Assembly: GCA_027922465.2 (NCBI GenBank)
Contig: BQMF02000160.1
Coordinates: 1 to 64,000 of the forward strand
Source of the DNA: Turritopsis dohrnii
Taxonomy: Eukaryota; Cnidaria; Hydrozoa; Anthoathecata; Oceaniidae
Direction: 5' to 3'
Length of the DNA stretch: 64,000 nt
This document shows positions 1 to 9,250 of the stretch, piece after piece (position 1 is the first letter of the stretch; each line of letters starts with the position of its first letter). The translations under genes and the position numbers were made by a program. Under the pieces are notes generated by a model, which saw nothing but the letters and a program-made list of their open reading frames with translations, did not search any database and was not told the origin of the DNA.

Positions 1-24
1 TGAGGGTCAATATAGGCCCACTTT

Positions 25-210
25 TCGATATTCATAATTTTATCGAGAATTTACTATATTTTTTTGAACGGTGAAAATAAGGGGGATTTCCCCATGACAT
101 TATTAACGTGAAACGCGTTAATAAGTGTTATCGTGAATGAATTTCGATTAGTATAGAGGTTTGGTGTGTATCCCATCATCAGCTACGATTCTTTTGTCAT
201 AATAAGCGCT
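25..210. repeat. Polinton left terminal inverted repeat
   Basis: Bases 25-210 match the reverse complement of 15155-15338 with few mismatches, including the run of G then C around 90-96 and the block TTTGGTGTGTATCCCATCATC around 161. The inner part of this repeat is a second copy of the last codons of the polB gene that lies inside the right repeat. Confidence 0.92.
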
Positions 211-229
211 GAGCACACACAAGCACATA

Positions 230-826
230 CTAGTAACCATTTTCGGTTATGGACTTTTTCAGGTTTTGAAGTTCTACCATCAAACTTTTTTGAAATTGAT
301 TTTGGGTTTCAGTCTCCATCTTTCTATCTGTAGAACTGAGTCCTTCTAAAGCTTTGTAATATGTTCCCTGCAAAACCTGGAATTCTTTGTAATTGATCCT
401 CCCATCAGTCAGCGCCTGACTTATGTTAGTTTCGAACACAGCGATTGAGGATGTAACAATATCATATAATTTTATCACTTTTTCTACTTTCTTTTGATAT
501 CTTTTGATGACAGCTGTGGTAAGTCCGGTACAGATAGAGCCGGCTAAGGCTACACCACCTAATCCTGCAGAAATAGGTATTCCGATAATAGTAGCCCCTG
601 TTGCAATTGAACCGATGCCAGAGCCAATGGTTATAGCGCTTGAGCTAGCATTTAGTAGCATCGATCGTTCTATCGCCTTGTTGTATCTCTTGAGCTTGAT
701 GCTAAACTTGTTCTTAAGTTTTATCAACTCTTCAAATTCTGAATTTATTACGCTTGCGTTAAACTTTTCCTGCTCATTCAAATCCTCAGGAGCAGTGGGT
801 AGTTTTGGATAAATTTTAACATTCAT
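230..826 (-). CDS. Polinton accessory protein with Gly-rich hydrophobic core (198 aa)
   Basis: Intact reading frame, the first gene inside the left repeat. The protein begins with a charged, probably helical region (residues 15-56). A long small-residue hydrophobic stretch rich in Gly, Ala, Ile and Ser follows (about 64-107) and could span or insert into a membrane. The C-terminal half is helical and charged. I recognise it as one of the small conserved proteins of cnidarian-type Polintons, but its function is unknown. The start is the first Met after a 55-bp divergent intergenic region shared with the gene at 882. A membrane-active virion or entry role is conceivable from the core, but that is inference only. 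Confidence 0.75.
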   Translation of the reverse strand: MNVKIYPKLPTAPEDLNEQEKFNASVINSEFEELIKLKNKFSIKLKRYNKAIERSMLLNASSSAITIGSGIGSIATGATIIGIPISAGLGGVALAGSICTGLTTAVIKRYQKKVEKVIKLYDIVTSSIAVFETNISQALTDGRINYKEFQVLQGTYYKALEGLSSTDRKMETETQNQFQKSLMVELQNLKKSITENGY

Positions 827-881
827 ATTTAGAGGTTTGTTATAACATAATTAATAATAAATTATCCTCTAAATAAATAAA
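826..881. promoter_or_regulatory. Divergent intergenic region with inverted 10-mers
   Basis: The 55 bp between the divergent genes at 230-826 and 882-2137 contain TATTTAGAGG (826-835) and its exact reverse complement CCTCTAAATA (866-875) around an A+T-rich centre. This could be a shared promoter element; function is inferred only from position and symmetry. Confidence 0.4.
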
Positions 882-2137
882 ATGGCAGACATTGATAGAT
901 CCTTTGGAGAACATGGTATGACGACAGATGAAACAACCGATGAGACGTTTCCTCTCATACCAACTTCGGGTGGTGAACAAATAGATACACGCGGAGCGAC
1001 GGGTGAAACCTCATTTGGTGGTGGAGATCAAAAATTGAACTTTTGAAAAATTTTGTTGGTGATATATACAAAAGATTATCTGAAAGGCTCCAGCAATACC
1101 CTGAGGTGTTATATACCGATCAGTTTGAAATTAGAGATGGTGAATTATACTACAAAGACAGTAGCAAACCATTGACGAGCGAAAAAATACTAAGGCTACC
1201 GAGAGATAGCTGAATATTGGTAAGAGGGGTTACGTATTAGGGTTTGATATACCTATTGGCAAAATAACAGCACGACAAGCAGTTATGCTAACAAAATACA
1301 AGAAGAACTCCCTTCATCATCTAAAATCACAAAATCGAGTGATGTAGAGCTTGAGGAGATTACGGGGAACATTGCAAATAGTACGGAAGATCTAATTTCA
1401 TTAATAGACAACAATCTGTCGATCATGAAATGACTCAGACCGGCGATCTATTTGAATATCCTGTACGTGAGTTGTTAGGATTGGATAAGCGCTGAGAAAC
1501 ATACGAGGAGGTCTTCAGGAAGAGGTTGCGAAAAAGGTTCGAATAGAACAGCATATCGATCGAGAGAAAAACAAGTTGGAAGAGATGGAAAATGATGCAA
1601 CATACACGGATGAACAACGAAAAGAGGTTGAAGAGAGATGGAGGGATTACATGAAGAGTTGAAAGCTAGGAAAGAGAACATTGATATTCTCAAAGGTAAA
1701 TTAAACAGTCAAGTTACGAGCATCAAAGAAACCATTGCTAAAGTCCTCGACAAAGATACCTCATTAGGTGAAAGGATACGAACACTATTCCGCGAACAAG
1801 GTATAACAATCGTTAGCATTCTGACAGCGTTTGGTATGGCTATCGGTGTCCTTGTGGAAGCTTTGTTACCATCAGCACTGGAAACTCTTCGCAAAATCCT
1901 GACAAAGGTGGTGATAAAAAGGACGATGCAAAGGAATGGATAAAAAATAAACTAAAAGCGTTAGCATCACTTCTAGGTAGATTAGCATCTAAAGCGGCAG
2001 AGGCTTTACCAGGAATAATTGGGTCTATCGTATCATGGATACTCACTAGAGCAAAAGAAGTTGTAGGTTGGTTAAGTCAAAATTTATGGGCTCTGATTGT
2101 AGGGTTGATCTATACATACCTTGTCACTAGACGGTAA
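882..2137 (+). pseudogene. Frameshifted Polinton protein with C-terminal membrane segments
   Basis: The ATG at 882 opens a frame reading MADIDRSFGEHGM and on to about 1045, where it stops. Further blocks continue in other frames: around 1045-1215, 1215-1310 and 1638-1943 (charged helical, then hydrophobic). A last block is rich in Ala, Leu and Lys and ends with two hydrophobic segments before the stop at 2135-2137. Together they make a protein of about 415 aa with at least four frame breaks. The C-terminal block (GIIGSIVSWILTRAKEVVG) is one I associate with cnidarian Polinton accessory proteins. Function unknown; the hydrophobic tail suggests membrane association. No intact start-to-stop frame remains, so it is a pseudogene in this copy. 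Confidence 0.7.
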
Positions 2138-2194
2138 CCATCTGAAAGTGTATATGTTACATGTATCGTGTAACATAATTTTTGTTGATGGTCT

Positions 2195-2617
2195 TCATCT
2201 TTCAAAATACCACACAATTCCACCAATACCGAGCATACTCAGAGCTATAAAAGCCAATTCTCTTTCATGTTGATCATGACTCGGTGTATAAAAGTCGCTC
2301 AATACAGGCTCTCGTGGTAGCGGTTCAAGATGATTACTAAATACACTATTGTACTCTCTCATTGCATCATTTAGTTCTACGAATTTTGAATCAGCCTTCT
2401 TTTCGAGCATGAGCTGCTTATTGATAAAATCGATCCTTTCCTGTCGTTTTTGCTGCCATTCAATCTGTGCTTTTTGTAATTTTTCTATGGCCAAATCATG
2501 ACGTTTTCTTTCCTTATCGATTCTGTCTTTGGATAAACTTGAAAACAGATAGCTTGATCCTGTGAAAGCCAAAGCGTTAGCCAAAGCTCCACCCAACATC
2601 ATTGCGATAGAAGCCAT
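2195..2617 (-). CDS. Small Polinton protein with coiled-coil and C-terminal membrane helix (140 aa)
   Basis: Intact frame. An N-terminal Ala/Gly-rich hydrophobic stretch (residues 3-28) is followed by a strongly charged helix with a block of Lys, Arg, Glu and Gln (30-90) that looks like a coiled coil. The C-terminus is a hydrophobic segment (about 119-137). This is a recurrent small protein of cnidarian-type Polintons with no assigned function. It lies head-to-tail with the gene at 2620-2847, only 2 bp away, so the two are probably co-transcribed on the minus strand. Confidence 0.75.
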   Translation of the reverse strand: MASIAMMLGGALANALAFTGSSYLFSSLSKDRIDKERKRHDLAIEKLQKAQIEWQQKRQERIDFINKQLMLEKKADSKFVELNDAMREYNSVFSNHLEPLPREPVLSDFYTPSHDQHERELAFIALSMLGIGGIVWYFER

Positions 2618-2619
2618 AT

Positions 2620-2847
2620 TTAGATATTGATATTTTCAGGCAAAATCTTTTGTTTGATTAAGTAGTCCTTTGTCACTTCACTAGCGGCGATAATGGCAAC
2701 TAGTTTTCCCGTATCTTCCAAGTCGAACTTTTGAATAGAGGGAGGTGTCATTTTTAACACCTTTTTTCCTAGCATAGAGTAGCCGATAGCGAAAACGCAG
2801 ACGACTGATGCATGATATAAATCGTTGATGATACTTTTCTTGTCCAT
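2620..2847 (-). CDS. Small Polinton membrane protein (75 aa)
   Basis: Intact 75-residue frame. It starts MDKKSIINDL, has one clear hydrophobic segment (about residues 12-29) and a second weaker one (47-56), and ends in a charged tail. It sits immediately upstream of the 140-aa gene on the same strand. I know no function; the size and the membrane segment match other small Polinton proteins. Confidence 0.65.
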   Translation of the reverse strand: MDKKSIINDLYHASVVCVFAIGYSMLGKKVLKMTPPSIQKFDLEDTGKLVAIIAASEVTKDYLIKQKILPENINI

Positions 2848-2874
2848 GTTTGTTATATATACATTTTTTTCTTT

Positions 2875-3215
2875 TTATTCCATTTCATGTTTATTGATTT
2901 TCACTGGTATTTTAGATTTTTGTGGAAGGGGGTGGATGGTGACCCACGGGGTAATATTTGCTCTTTCTTTTTATACATAAAATAAGCAAATCCACCAACT
3001 AAACCGAGAGCTATTATTCCACCTACACCATAGGTGTAATTCATAGGTTGTTCATTTGGTTTGGTGAGAGAGTCATCGGCTTTTCATTTCTTTTTGAGGT
3101 GACACTTGTTTTAATTGTTCTCGTTTTTTACGGTTGTATTCCGCCAACTTCTTACCCGCTTCAACCTTTTTTGGGTTCTTCGTTGTCACTTGAATGGGAG
3201 TCTGTTCTTCTGACA
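2875..3215 (-). pseudogene. Frameshifted small basic Polinton protein with one membrane helix
   Basis: An ATG at 3213-3215 opens a short basic frame (MSEEQTPIQV, then a Lys-rich block with KNPKKVEAGKKLAEYNRKKR) that stops after about 47 codons. Shifting frame continues into a Gly-rich hydrophobic segment (YTYGVGGIIALGLVGGFAYF) and a Lys-rich end. A second shift reaches a natural-looking end, KHEME plus stop, at 2875-2877. The order basic N-terminus, membrane helix, short tail is typical of a small Polinton gene I associate with cnidarian copies. The first 55 bp overlap the end of the gene at 3161-3572. Two single-base changes would explain the breaks. Confidence 0.65.
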
Positions 3216-3572
3216 TTTTTATTATCTACTGTATTTATATTATCATCGGATTTATTTAAATTCCTTTCATTGATATAATGCCTCCCGGTAATAAGTCCAA
3301 CACTGAGTGGTGCTAATAATGAGCCGAATTTATAATATAAGTCACATGTAAATCTTTGAAGGGCAGAGTTTAAGAAGGGGTCAGTTTCCAGGTCATTGCT
3401 CGCATCTTGATTGTTTATTCCTAACGTTGCACAAGCCCCCATCGAATAAATGCGTATCAGTGATTTCCCCAAGGATTTTACCATTTGACCTGATAGTTTA
3501 GCCTCGTAAGATACTAAAAAGTTTTTCTACCTCTTCATCTTTGAGTTTGTTAATTTGCTCTTCCGTGTACAT
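3161..3572 (-). pseudogene. Frameshifted small Polinton protein (about 135 aa)
   Basis: The ATG at 3570-3572 opens MYTEEQINKLKDEEVEKLF, which runs into a stop within 24 codons. One base of shift restores an open frame beginning SYEAKLSGQMVKSLGKSL, which stays open to 3161. The 107-aa frame usually seen (3161-3484) is therefore the 3' part of a slightly longer gene. Residues in the second half (LLAPLSVGLITGRHYI) are weakly hydrophobic. Function unknown. It belongs to a minus-strand cluster of small genes between 2195 and 3790 that is probably one transcription unit. Confidence 0.65.
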
Positions 3573-3577
3573 TTTCC

Positions 3578-3790
3578 CTAAGTATAGCTTGCTATTCCGG
3601 TTAAGACACACTCGAGTAATTTTTGTCTTTTACCATCTGAAGGTGGAAATTCACCCGGAACATCATAACTCTGGTTGATTAAATTATCGATCGCTGTTTC
3701 CGCCATTTTTATTAGAGAGAGGTATTTTTTTAACACAAAATAAAAGTAAAATAGCGAGATCAGCAGTATGCTTAATAACAAAGTTGACAT
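3578..3790 (-). CDS. Small Polinton protein with N-terminal membrane helix (70 aa)
   Basis: Intact frame. Residues 3-20 are hydrophobic (MSTLLLSILLISLFYFYFVL) and look like a signal anchor. The C-terminal part carries PPSDGKRQKLLECVLTGIA, a motif I associate with small Polinton proteins. It is the first gene of the minus-strand cluster that reads away from the repeat-rich intergenic region at 3791-4058. Function unknown. Confidence 0.65.
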   Translation of the reverse strand: MSTLLLSILLISLFYFYFVLKKYLSLIKMAETAIDNLINQSYDVPGEFPPSDGKRQKLLECVLTGIASYT

Positions 3791-3831
3791 ATTCTATCAT
3801 TTTGTTGTGTTTGTTATAATTTTCTTATACT

Positions 3832-3985
3832 CTCTTATAATTTTGTTGAAATTTGCTGTATAAGAGTTTGCTATCTCTTATAATTTTGTTGAAATTTGCT
3901 GTATAAGAGTTTGCTATCTTCTTATAATTTTGTTGAAATTTTGTATAAGAGTTTGCTATTCTTATAATTTTGTGACAAAATAATT
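3832..3985. repeat. Tandem hairpin-forming repeat in a Polinton intergenic region
   Basis: Three to four copies of a unit of about 43-46 bp, each starting CTTATAATTTTGTTGAAATT and containing TATAAGAG. CTCTTATA and TATAAGAG are reverse complements, so every unit can fold into a hairpin. The array lies between divergent genes (3578-3790 minus, 4059-4304 plus) and is well placed to be a promoter or replication-related element; that role is inferred. Confidence 0.7.
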
Positions 3986-4058
3986 ATAAGAGGATGATGA
4001 TGTTTAATAATATATTCTAACATTGTTAAATAAATAAACATTGTTTACTTAAACAATT

Positions 4059-4304
4059 ATGTTCGATGATGAATCCTCAGATGATGATATTATATTTTCC
4101 CATCAAGATACAAAAAGGGTTACTTTTAATGATAAAGTAATGGTCCATTATATCTCTGCTTGTGAATCTCGTAGAAGTAACTGGATAGAGGCTGCTGTTG
4201 ACAGAGTACGCTTTGAATCGAGGATTAAACATATTGGTAAAATTCTAGATCCTGTATTGAGACGTAAATTATTCTCTTATAGTAGTCTTATAGGAGTCTT
4301 ATAA
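4059..4304 (+). CDS. PPP1R15 (GADD34/CReP)-like PP1-docking protein encoded by the Polinton (81 aa)
   Basis: Intact frame of 81 codons. An acidic N-terminus (residues 3-10) is followed by KRVTFNDKVMVHYI (19-32), a textbook RVxF docking site for protein phosphatase 1 with the valine- and aromatic-rich continuation seen in the PPP1R15 family. Then comes NWIEAAVDRVRFESRI (41-56), matching the family pattern W-x-x-x-A-x-D-R-x-R-F-x-x-R-I, and a short helix to the end. In PPP1R15A/B this core recruits PP1, with actin, to dephosphorylate eIF2alpha; some large DNA viruses carry homologues for the same purpose. The assignment rests on motif order and spacing that I can see. An eIF2alpha role for this protein is inferred. 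It is shorter than the host proteins, as viral versions also are. Confidence 0.75.
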   Translation: MFDDESSDDDIIFSHQDTKRVTFNDKVMVHYISACESRRSNWIEAAVDRVRFESRIKHIGKILDPVLRRKLFSYSSLIGVL

Positions 4305-4354
4305 CAGTCTTATAGTTTTTGTTACAAGAGTCATGTAACAAATATATCAACTGT

Positions 4355-4940
4355 TTAACAAATCACGTGCGTTCTTGGGTGTTCCATTCTCATGACTAGG
4401 CATGTGTGTTTCCCTCTTTCAGTTTTTCCTTGACATTTTTCAATTCTTCTGCGATTCAATGACATCGTTCTCTTCATGAATGGTGGCTAGATCGTTTCTA
4501 TCTTTTGGATACCACACATATAACATTTTAGCTTGCCGTCGTAAATTTTTAGGTATAGCCGTGTATGATTGTGTAAGTAACCATAGCGAATGTTTCGATG
4601 GCGACCACTAATTGCCAACTCGAGCAAAGGCTTCTCTTTTTGTCCAATTTTTCATCAGCGATATGTCGTCAATGAGGAATAAGGTTTTATATCCAGCAAA
4701 AGGTCATTTCTTAATCCATTCATACAAGACCTTGCGGTTCAATTAAAATCACATAGTTGTCAGTCCAAACCACTTCCGATCTCTGTAGTTGATTCCACCT
4801 AAGTGGACATATAATCACGATGTAATCAAAGTGATTAAGTATTCATTTTCTAATAATTTTATGACACGATCCGTTTTGCCGCACGATGTTGGTCCGACGA
4901 ATAATGCTGTGTGAGGTTCTTTCATGTAAAGTGTGTTCAT
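4355..4940 (-). pseudogene. Polinton packaging ATPase (FtsK/HerA-type, A32-like), frame-broken
   Basis: The ATG at 4938-4940 opens a frame with Walker A GPTSCGKT (codons 16-23, about 4872-4895) after a short beta-strand stretch. Downstream, in other frames, are a Walker B-like FLIDDI, the block KCYMWYPKDRNDLATIHEEND, and an end reading CLVMRMEHPRTHVIC before the stop at 4355-4357. The family pumps DNA into capsids. The total is about 195 codons, shorter than the usual 220-250, and at least four frame breaks or small losses interrupt it, so no working ATPase is encoded. The 4-bp gap to the capsid gene end at 4945 suggests shared transcription with capsid genes. Confidence 0.82.
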
Positions 4941-4944
4941 TTTA

Positions 4945-6239
4945 CTAATATAATGCAGACATAAATTGACCGTTTTGTATGTTTAATTGAGCATCCATTA
5001 TTAGATATATATATGCGTTTAAGTTTCCTGCAGTTTCAGCGGTCTTTTCAATCTGTAAAGTGATGCCTTCACTCGCATTTTCAATCTTCGACCGGTCCCA
5101 TGCAAAGCATTCTCATCAATTGTTCTGAAATCTAACCATAGAGCATACTTGTTTGTCAAGTAATCAGAGACTTTTACATCATGTAATCCCAAGCGCTTTC
5201 GGTTTTCGCCGACGCTATTATCTTTTGGTTTTCCTTCAGCAAAATACTTGCAAATCTCATTGTATTGTTCAAACGGCTGCATCCCTTGAGCAAAAAGTTG
5301 GTTAGGCTTACCCTCGACGATGACAGATACCTTTTCGATCTTTGGATTGTAGAATTTACAGTTTCTCGTTTGTAGGATTTTTCTTCTTCAAATAGAACTA
5401 AATACCCTTCAAAGATTTGGCAGGTGTGTTGAATGACCAATTCCATGTTGTGTCTGACTTGTTTACTCTAATTTGTCTGTGCCGCAAAACCTATCATAGA
5501 GCAAAGCCATGTTTTGATATTCAGAAGCGATTTGTCTAGCCAACGTGGGTTGTGTCACAAGCTCATATTCAAGTGAGATGTTAGATATTTTGTATTTACC
5601 TGGGTTTTTTTGACCTGCGGCAGTATTGGAGGGTCAGAATAAATAACTCGGTTATAGTCGTTAAATGTGATCTCGTAGCAAAGCCTATTCCCTAAACCGC
5701 TTGATAATATGGAATAGTACTATCTAGCATCTCAAAGTCGAGTGGAATGACAAACTTGTTTTTATAGGTGTCAGCAATGGCTTTGTCTTCTGCATCAGTG
5801 GTGTTTATCTGAAGCACCAATCCTCAATTTCATACAATTCTCTGTACACCCATCGTCGATGATGATACCCTGTCTTATCGCGTTTCTCTTTTCAAACTTG
5901 GTTAACCATAAATCTCTGTAACACCCAAAAAGATCAAAGTCATCGACTCAATATCTCGTTACCTTCGAACTTGACAGCCAACTTTTTAACGATAGCTCCC
6001 AATGTTACTGACCAATGTTCTTTTGAGTCAGCTTCGACTCGAGTTCAATATCAAAACTTAGATTCGTTGTTCCTGGGATAATAACATCATCACTTCCTAA
6101 ATTTGGAAACCTAACCAAAATAGCTGATTTTGATCGATCTCACTCGGATTGTGTGTGACAATTACTTTTTGACGAGACCTTTTACACCGCGGGCAGTTCT
6201 AAGTGAACGTTCTGGATTTAACCTCTTTCCATACTCCAT
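4945..6239 (-). pseudogene. Polinton major capsid protein (double jelly-roll), frame-broken
   Basis: The ATG at 6237-6239 starts MEYGKRLNPERSLRTARG. The gene ends with the block TLQIEKTAETAGNLNAYIYL followed by LIMDAQLNIQNG and a stop at 4945-4947, which I recognise as the C-terminal strands of Polinton capsid proteins. Intermediate blocks in three frames include NPSEIDQNQL, FPNLGSDDVIIPGTTNLSFD and YLTNKYALWLDFRTIDENAL. The span (1295 bp, about 431 codons) equals a full-length capsid gene, so the damage is mostly single-base indels rather than large loss. The two longest open pieces lie at 5019-5282 and 5174-5446. Confidence 0.85.
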
Positions 6240-6281
6240 TATTAATTATGATATATAATTAATTATTACTTTTTATCTCGT

Positions 6282-6810
6282 TTAGCGGATGTGCAAAACA
6301 ACGGTTCTTCCTAGGTCTTCTTTTAGCATATTGCAATGTTGATCTGTGAGTTTCAACGTGAGAGACTGAAAATACACCATTTTTTAATTTTTTGTACTGA
6401 GGGTTTTTAGGCTCAACATGTGTGAAGTCGCTATGTTCAGCCATGTGATAGGTTAGTAAAATATCACTTAGCTTTCCATTCTCAAGATTTTTGAGTGTTG
6501 TCGAGTTCAGAGAGATGCAAATTAATTTGTGTTATTTTAGCGAGCTTATTTGTTTTGATTATTCGAGGGTCTTTGGCTAATGATTTAATTTCTATATCGC
6601 CTTCTAAAAGGACACCTGCTAAAAAGGCATTCAATCCCTACTCGTGAATGTTCGTTTTGGTATCGACTTTTCAGCTTTCCCATCGTCAGACGTTTTCAAT
6701 GTTATCGGTGTTGTGATTTCATACGTAACATTGTCTGCAAACATAATTTGAATGGGGTAAGATAGATATATGGTCTTTTCTCCTTTTGCGATATTTACTG
6801 TGATATACAT
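6282..6810 (-). pseudogene. Beta-rich Polinton protein, possibly a minor capsid component, frame-broken
   Basis: The ATG at 6808-6810 opens MYITVNIAKGEKTIYLSYPI and continues with alternating beta-like residues. It stops after about 60 codons, resumes as LAGVLLEGDIEIKSLAKDPR, then NLENGKLSDILLTYHMAEHS. It ends as SLTLKLTDQHCNMLKEDLGR plus TVVLHIR and a stop at 6282-6284. Three frame breaks cover about 176 codons. Its beta-rich character and place next to the major capsid gene make a capsid-associated role plausible, but I cannot assign it to the penton with confidence. The open stretch 6259-6444 read in one frame is only part of this gene. Confidence 0.65.
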
Positions 6811-6852
6811 TTCTTGTATTAGAGAATAGAGGAATTATATTTTTAAATAATA

Positions 6853-8010
6853 ATGGAGGATATTTTTAAATATAATCCCAACGCGGCTTATAAGCCAAAT
6901 GGAGGACAAGACCTTCAGATATTGAATGCTAAAGATTTATACAACAAACAATTATTGTCTCTGAGAGCGGTTCTTTCCCTGCGAGCTTTCCAAATATTTT
7001 TACTAATTACGAAATGGATGAAAATGAAAACGCATGAAAATTTGGCGGGAAACAACCATTTAAATTATGGCAAACCCAACTCAATTTTGTCACTTGGTGT
7101 GCTTCAAGTGCTTGTGGGGTCAGTTCTGAACATCTGAAAGAAAGTCGCTCTACTCCTATGATTAGAGCAGTATATCGTTTTCACGTCTATTATCATATTA
7201 GACGAATCATTAAGCGTCTGCAGACACCTCTACCTTTTGAAGATAGTTTCAACCAATACGATAATCCTTATAACAAAGAAGAGTTTTTAAAATCTGTAGT
7301 GAATACGGTGTCGATTCTGATCCTAAAAAATACAAAGGGCAATACTTTTTCAGCTCGTATCAAAAAAGACGTAGAGACTATCCAACGCCAGGTGTGAGTT
7401 ATTTCACAGACGACTCCATGACACGATGGATTATAGAAAAATCTAAAGGCTTTACAAAAACAGGTCTTGTAAAAATTTCAGAGAGTGTTAGAGCATATGC
7501 TTATCTTATTCTTAGTTCCCAAGCCTCTGCTCGTTCTTCTATTTTAGGTAATAATTCAAGCTCTTTGACAGCTCAAAGAGTTTTTATGAACAACTTTGAA
7601 GACATTGTTAATCGCAGAGTTGATATTCAAGATGACATTAAACGTTATCAAGATACTTTAAATTACGCTTCAAGCAAAGTTGATTATTCTGTTGGACAAG
7701 GTATTTACATGTTACCTAGTGACATGAATCTAAACATCAAGTCGGGAGTGTCTGGTTATAATAATAAAATTCTCATATCTAATGACAACTTGAGCCTCGG
7801 AAGAAACAAAATGATTAATGTTATGCAAGAGCATCATATTTCACCCAAAGTGACTAGCTCTCCAACAAAAAATAAAGTTCACAAAAGGAAGTTCATAAAA
7901 GAGTAGTGAGTCAAACAGATTCACTCCCATCTCACGAAGAAGAGAAAATAGCTTTGGTTTTAGCGATTACCACGATGTTTAGTATATGGTATTATTATTA
8001 TTATTATTGA
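6853..8010 (+). pseudogene. Conserved Polinton protein with C-terminal membrane helix, frame-broken
   Basis: Three open pieces (6853-7137, 7158-7397, 7394-7906) and a tail to about 8010 are successive blocks of one gene of about 385 codons. The first starts MEDIFKYNPNAAYKPNGGQD. The second carries YRFHVYYHIRRIIKRLQTPL. The third has FTDDSMTRWIIEKSKGFTKT and DIVNRRVDIQDDIKRYQDTL. After another shift the end reads EEEKIALVLAITTMFSIWY, a hydrophobic anchor, then a Tyr run made by a TAT microsatellite. This is a common cnidarian Polinton gene, mostly helical, with no function I can name. Its 3' part is duplicated at 8495-8668. Confidence 0.72.
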
Positions 8011-8668
8011 AAACAAAACTCCCTTAGGAGAACCCTATAGGGTTTTTGTTGTTGTTGTTGTTGTTGTGATACCCTAGAGGGTTTTTTAATTCATTGTCTT
8101 CGATCTAACCGGCACTCCACCCTGGCTTCTCCAATCCACCAGCTCTGAGCTCTACTCCTAGATCTTAGACTATTTGTGTGTGACTACTTACGAACTCCGA
8201 CTACTACGCACGCAATGGCCGTTCATGATCTGTTCGAGTATATTACATCTAGTCACATTGTTTTTCCCGACAACTTTTGGCACATTTTGTGGTGAATACC
8301 GGGAGCGGACGGCACCATCCAGTTCCAATCTAGCCGCTCCACTAGACCTTCCCTTTCCGGCAGACTCTGTCGCCTGTTCACCACAATTTTCAAATTATTC
8401 CGCTCTTGGGTTTTATATCATTCATTTAGACCTTAGTGTCTGCTTGTGGTGTCTCTCGGAACGCTATAATTTTGTTTTTATTTTGATTACATAACAAAAT
8501 GATTAATGTTATGCAAGAGTATCATATTTCACCCAAAGTGACTAGCTCTCCAACACAAACAAAAAAATAAAAGTTCACAAAAGAAAGTTCAAACAGATTC
8601 ACTCCCATCTCACGAAGAAGAAAAAATAGCTTTGGTTTTAGCGATTACCACGATGTTTAGTATATGGT
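7807..8668 (+). repeat. Direct duplication of a gene 3' end flanking about 500 bp
   Basis: Bases 8495-8668 repeat 7807-7988 with few changes (ACAAAATGATTAATGTTATG, CACCCAAAGTGACTAGCTCT, GCGATTACCACGATGTTTAG in both). The intervening 7989-8494 holds TAT and GTT microsatellites and short blocks ATAGGGTTTTTGTTG and AGAGGGTTTTTTAATTC. The second copy has lost part of the middle. This looks like a duplication formed during insertion or by unequal exchange inside the Polinton. Confidence 0.8.
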
Positions 8669-9250
8669 ATGTATTTTCGCTGATCAGCGTATGTAGTTTG
8701 CAATTATAGCCGGCATTGTGGATACATGCTAACACTTCTAAGCCCTGGCGTTTGTTGAATTTCGATCGAAATGACGGTAACCTGAATGTCTCTATGGACC
8801 AGAGAAACCTGACAGTGATAAATCACCTAGACGCAATGCTAACCATTCCGCGATATATTCAACACAACTGCGGGGAAGTGCGCACTCATGCAAGTTCTAC
8901 AACCAGAACATGAGAGATCTACAACCGCCGAAGTATATATACTTCCTCTCAGACGAACTGCGTGGGGTTCGAACACACGACCTTGTTGTTACAAGTTAGC
9001 GTTCTTATCCACTAGACTACGCTGATCTGTATGTTATATGTATTGTTAGCTCATTTATGCTATAAAAATGAAACTACTACAAACTGCTTTTTACTACATT
9101 TTTATGAGATATTTAATTGTTTACAATTATGAGTAATTTGTGGTTATAATAATAGAAACTGCTTATGTGTTGTTATTTGCTATGTAATAGAAACTTACCA
9201 CGTACACACAAAAAACTGATATAAAAAGATATGAAACAAGTATATAGACA
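8669..9250. other. Non-coding insertion in the Polinton
   Basis: No convincing gene. The stretch contains the tRNA-like sequence at 8954-9027 and A+T-rich DNA leading to the promoter of the gene at 9251. GCTGATC occurs near both edges of the tRNA-like segment (8675 and 9021), which may be traces of a target duplication. Confidence 0.5.
8954..9027 (-). other. Degenerate tRNA-like sequence, probably a SINE head
   Basis: On the minus strand the sequence reads through an A-box-like TAGTCTAGTGG, an anticodon-arm-like CTTGT/ACAAG stem with a shortened loop, and a B-box-like TGTTCGAACCCC. The acceptor arms do not pair and the anticodon loop is too short, so it is not a working tRNA. A tRNA-derived SINE or tRNA pseudogene inserted in the Polinton fits best. 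Confidence 0.5.

Noticed and set aside
504..812. Plus-strand open frame opposite the first Polinton gene
   Set aside because: It is the complement of the intact minus-strand gene 230-826 and has no motif of its own.
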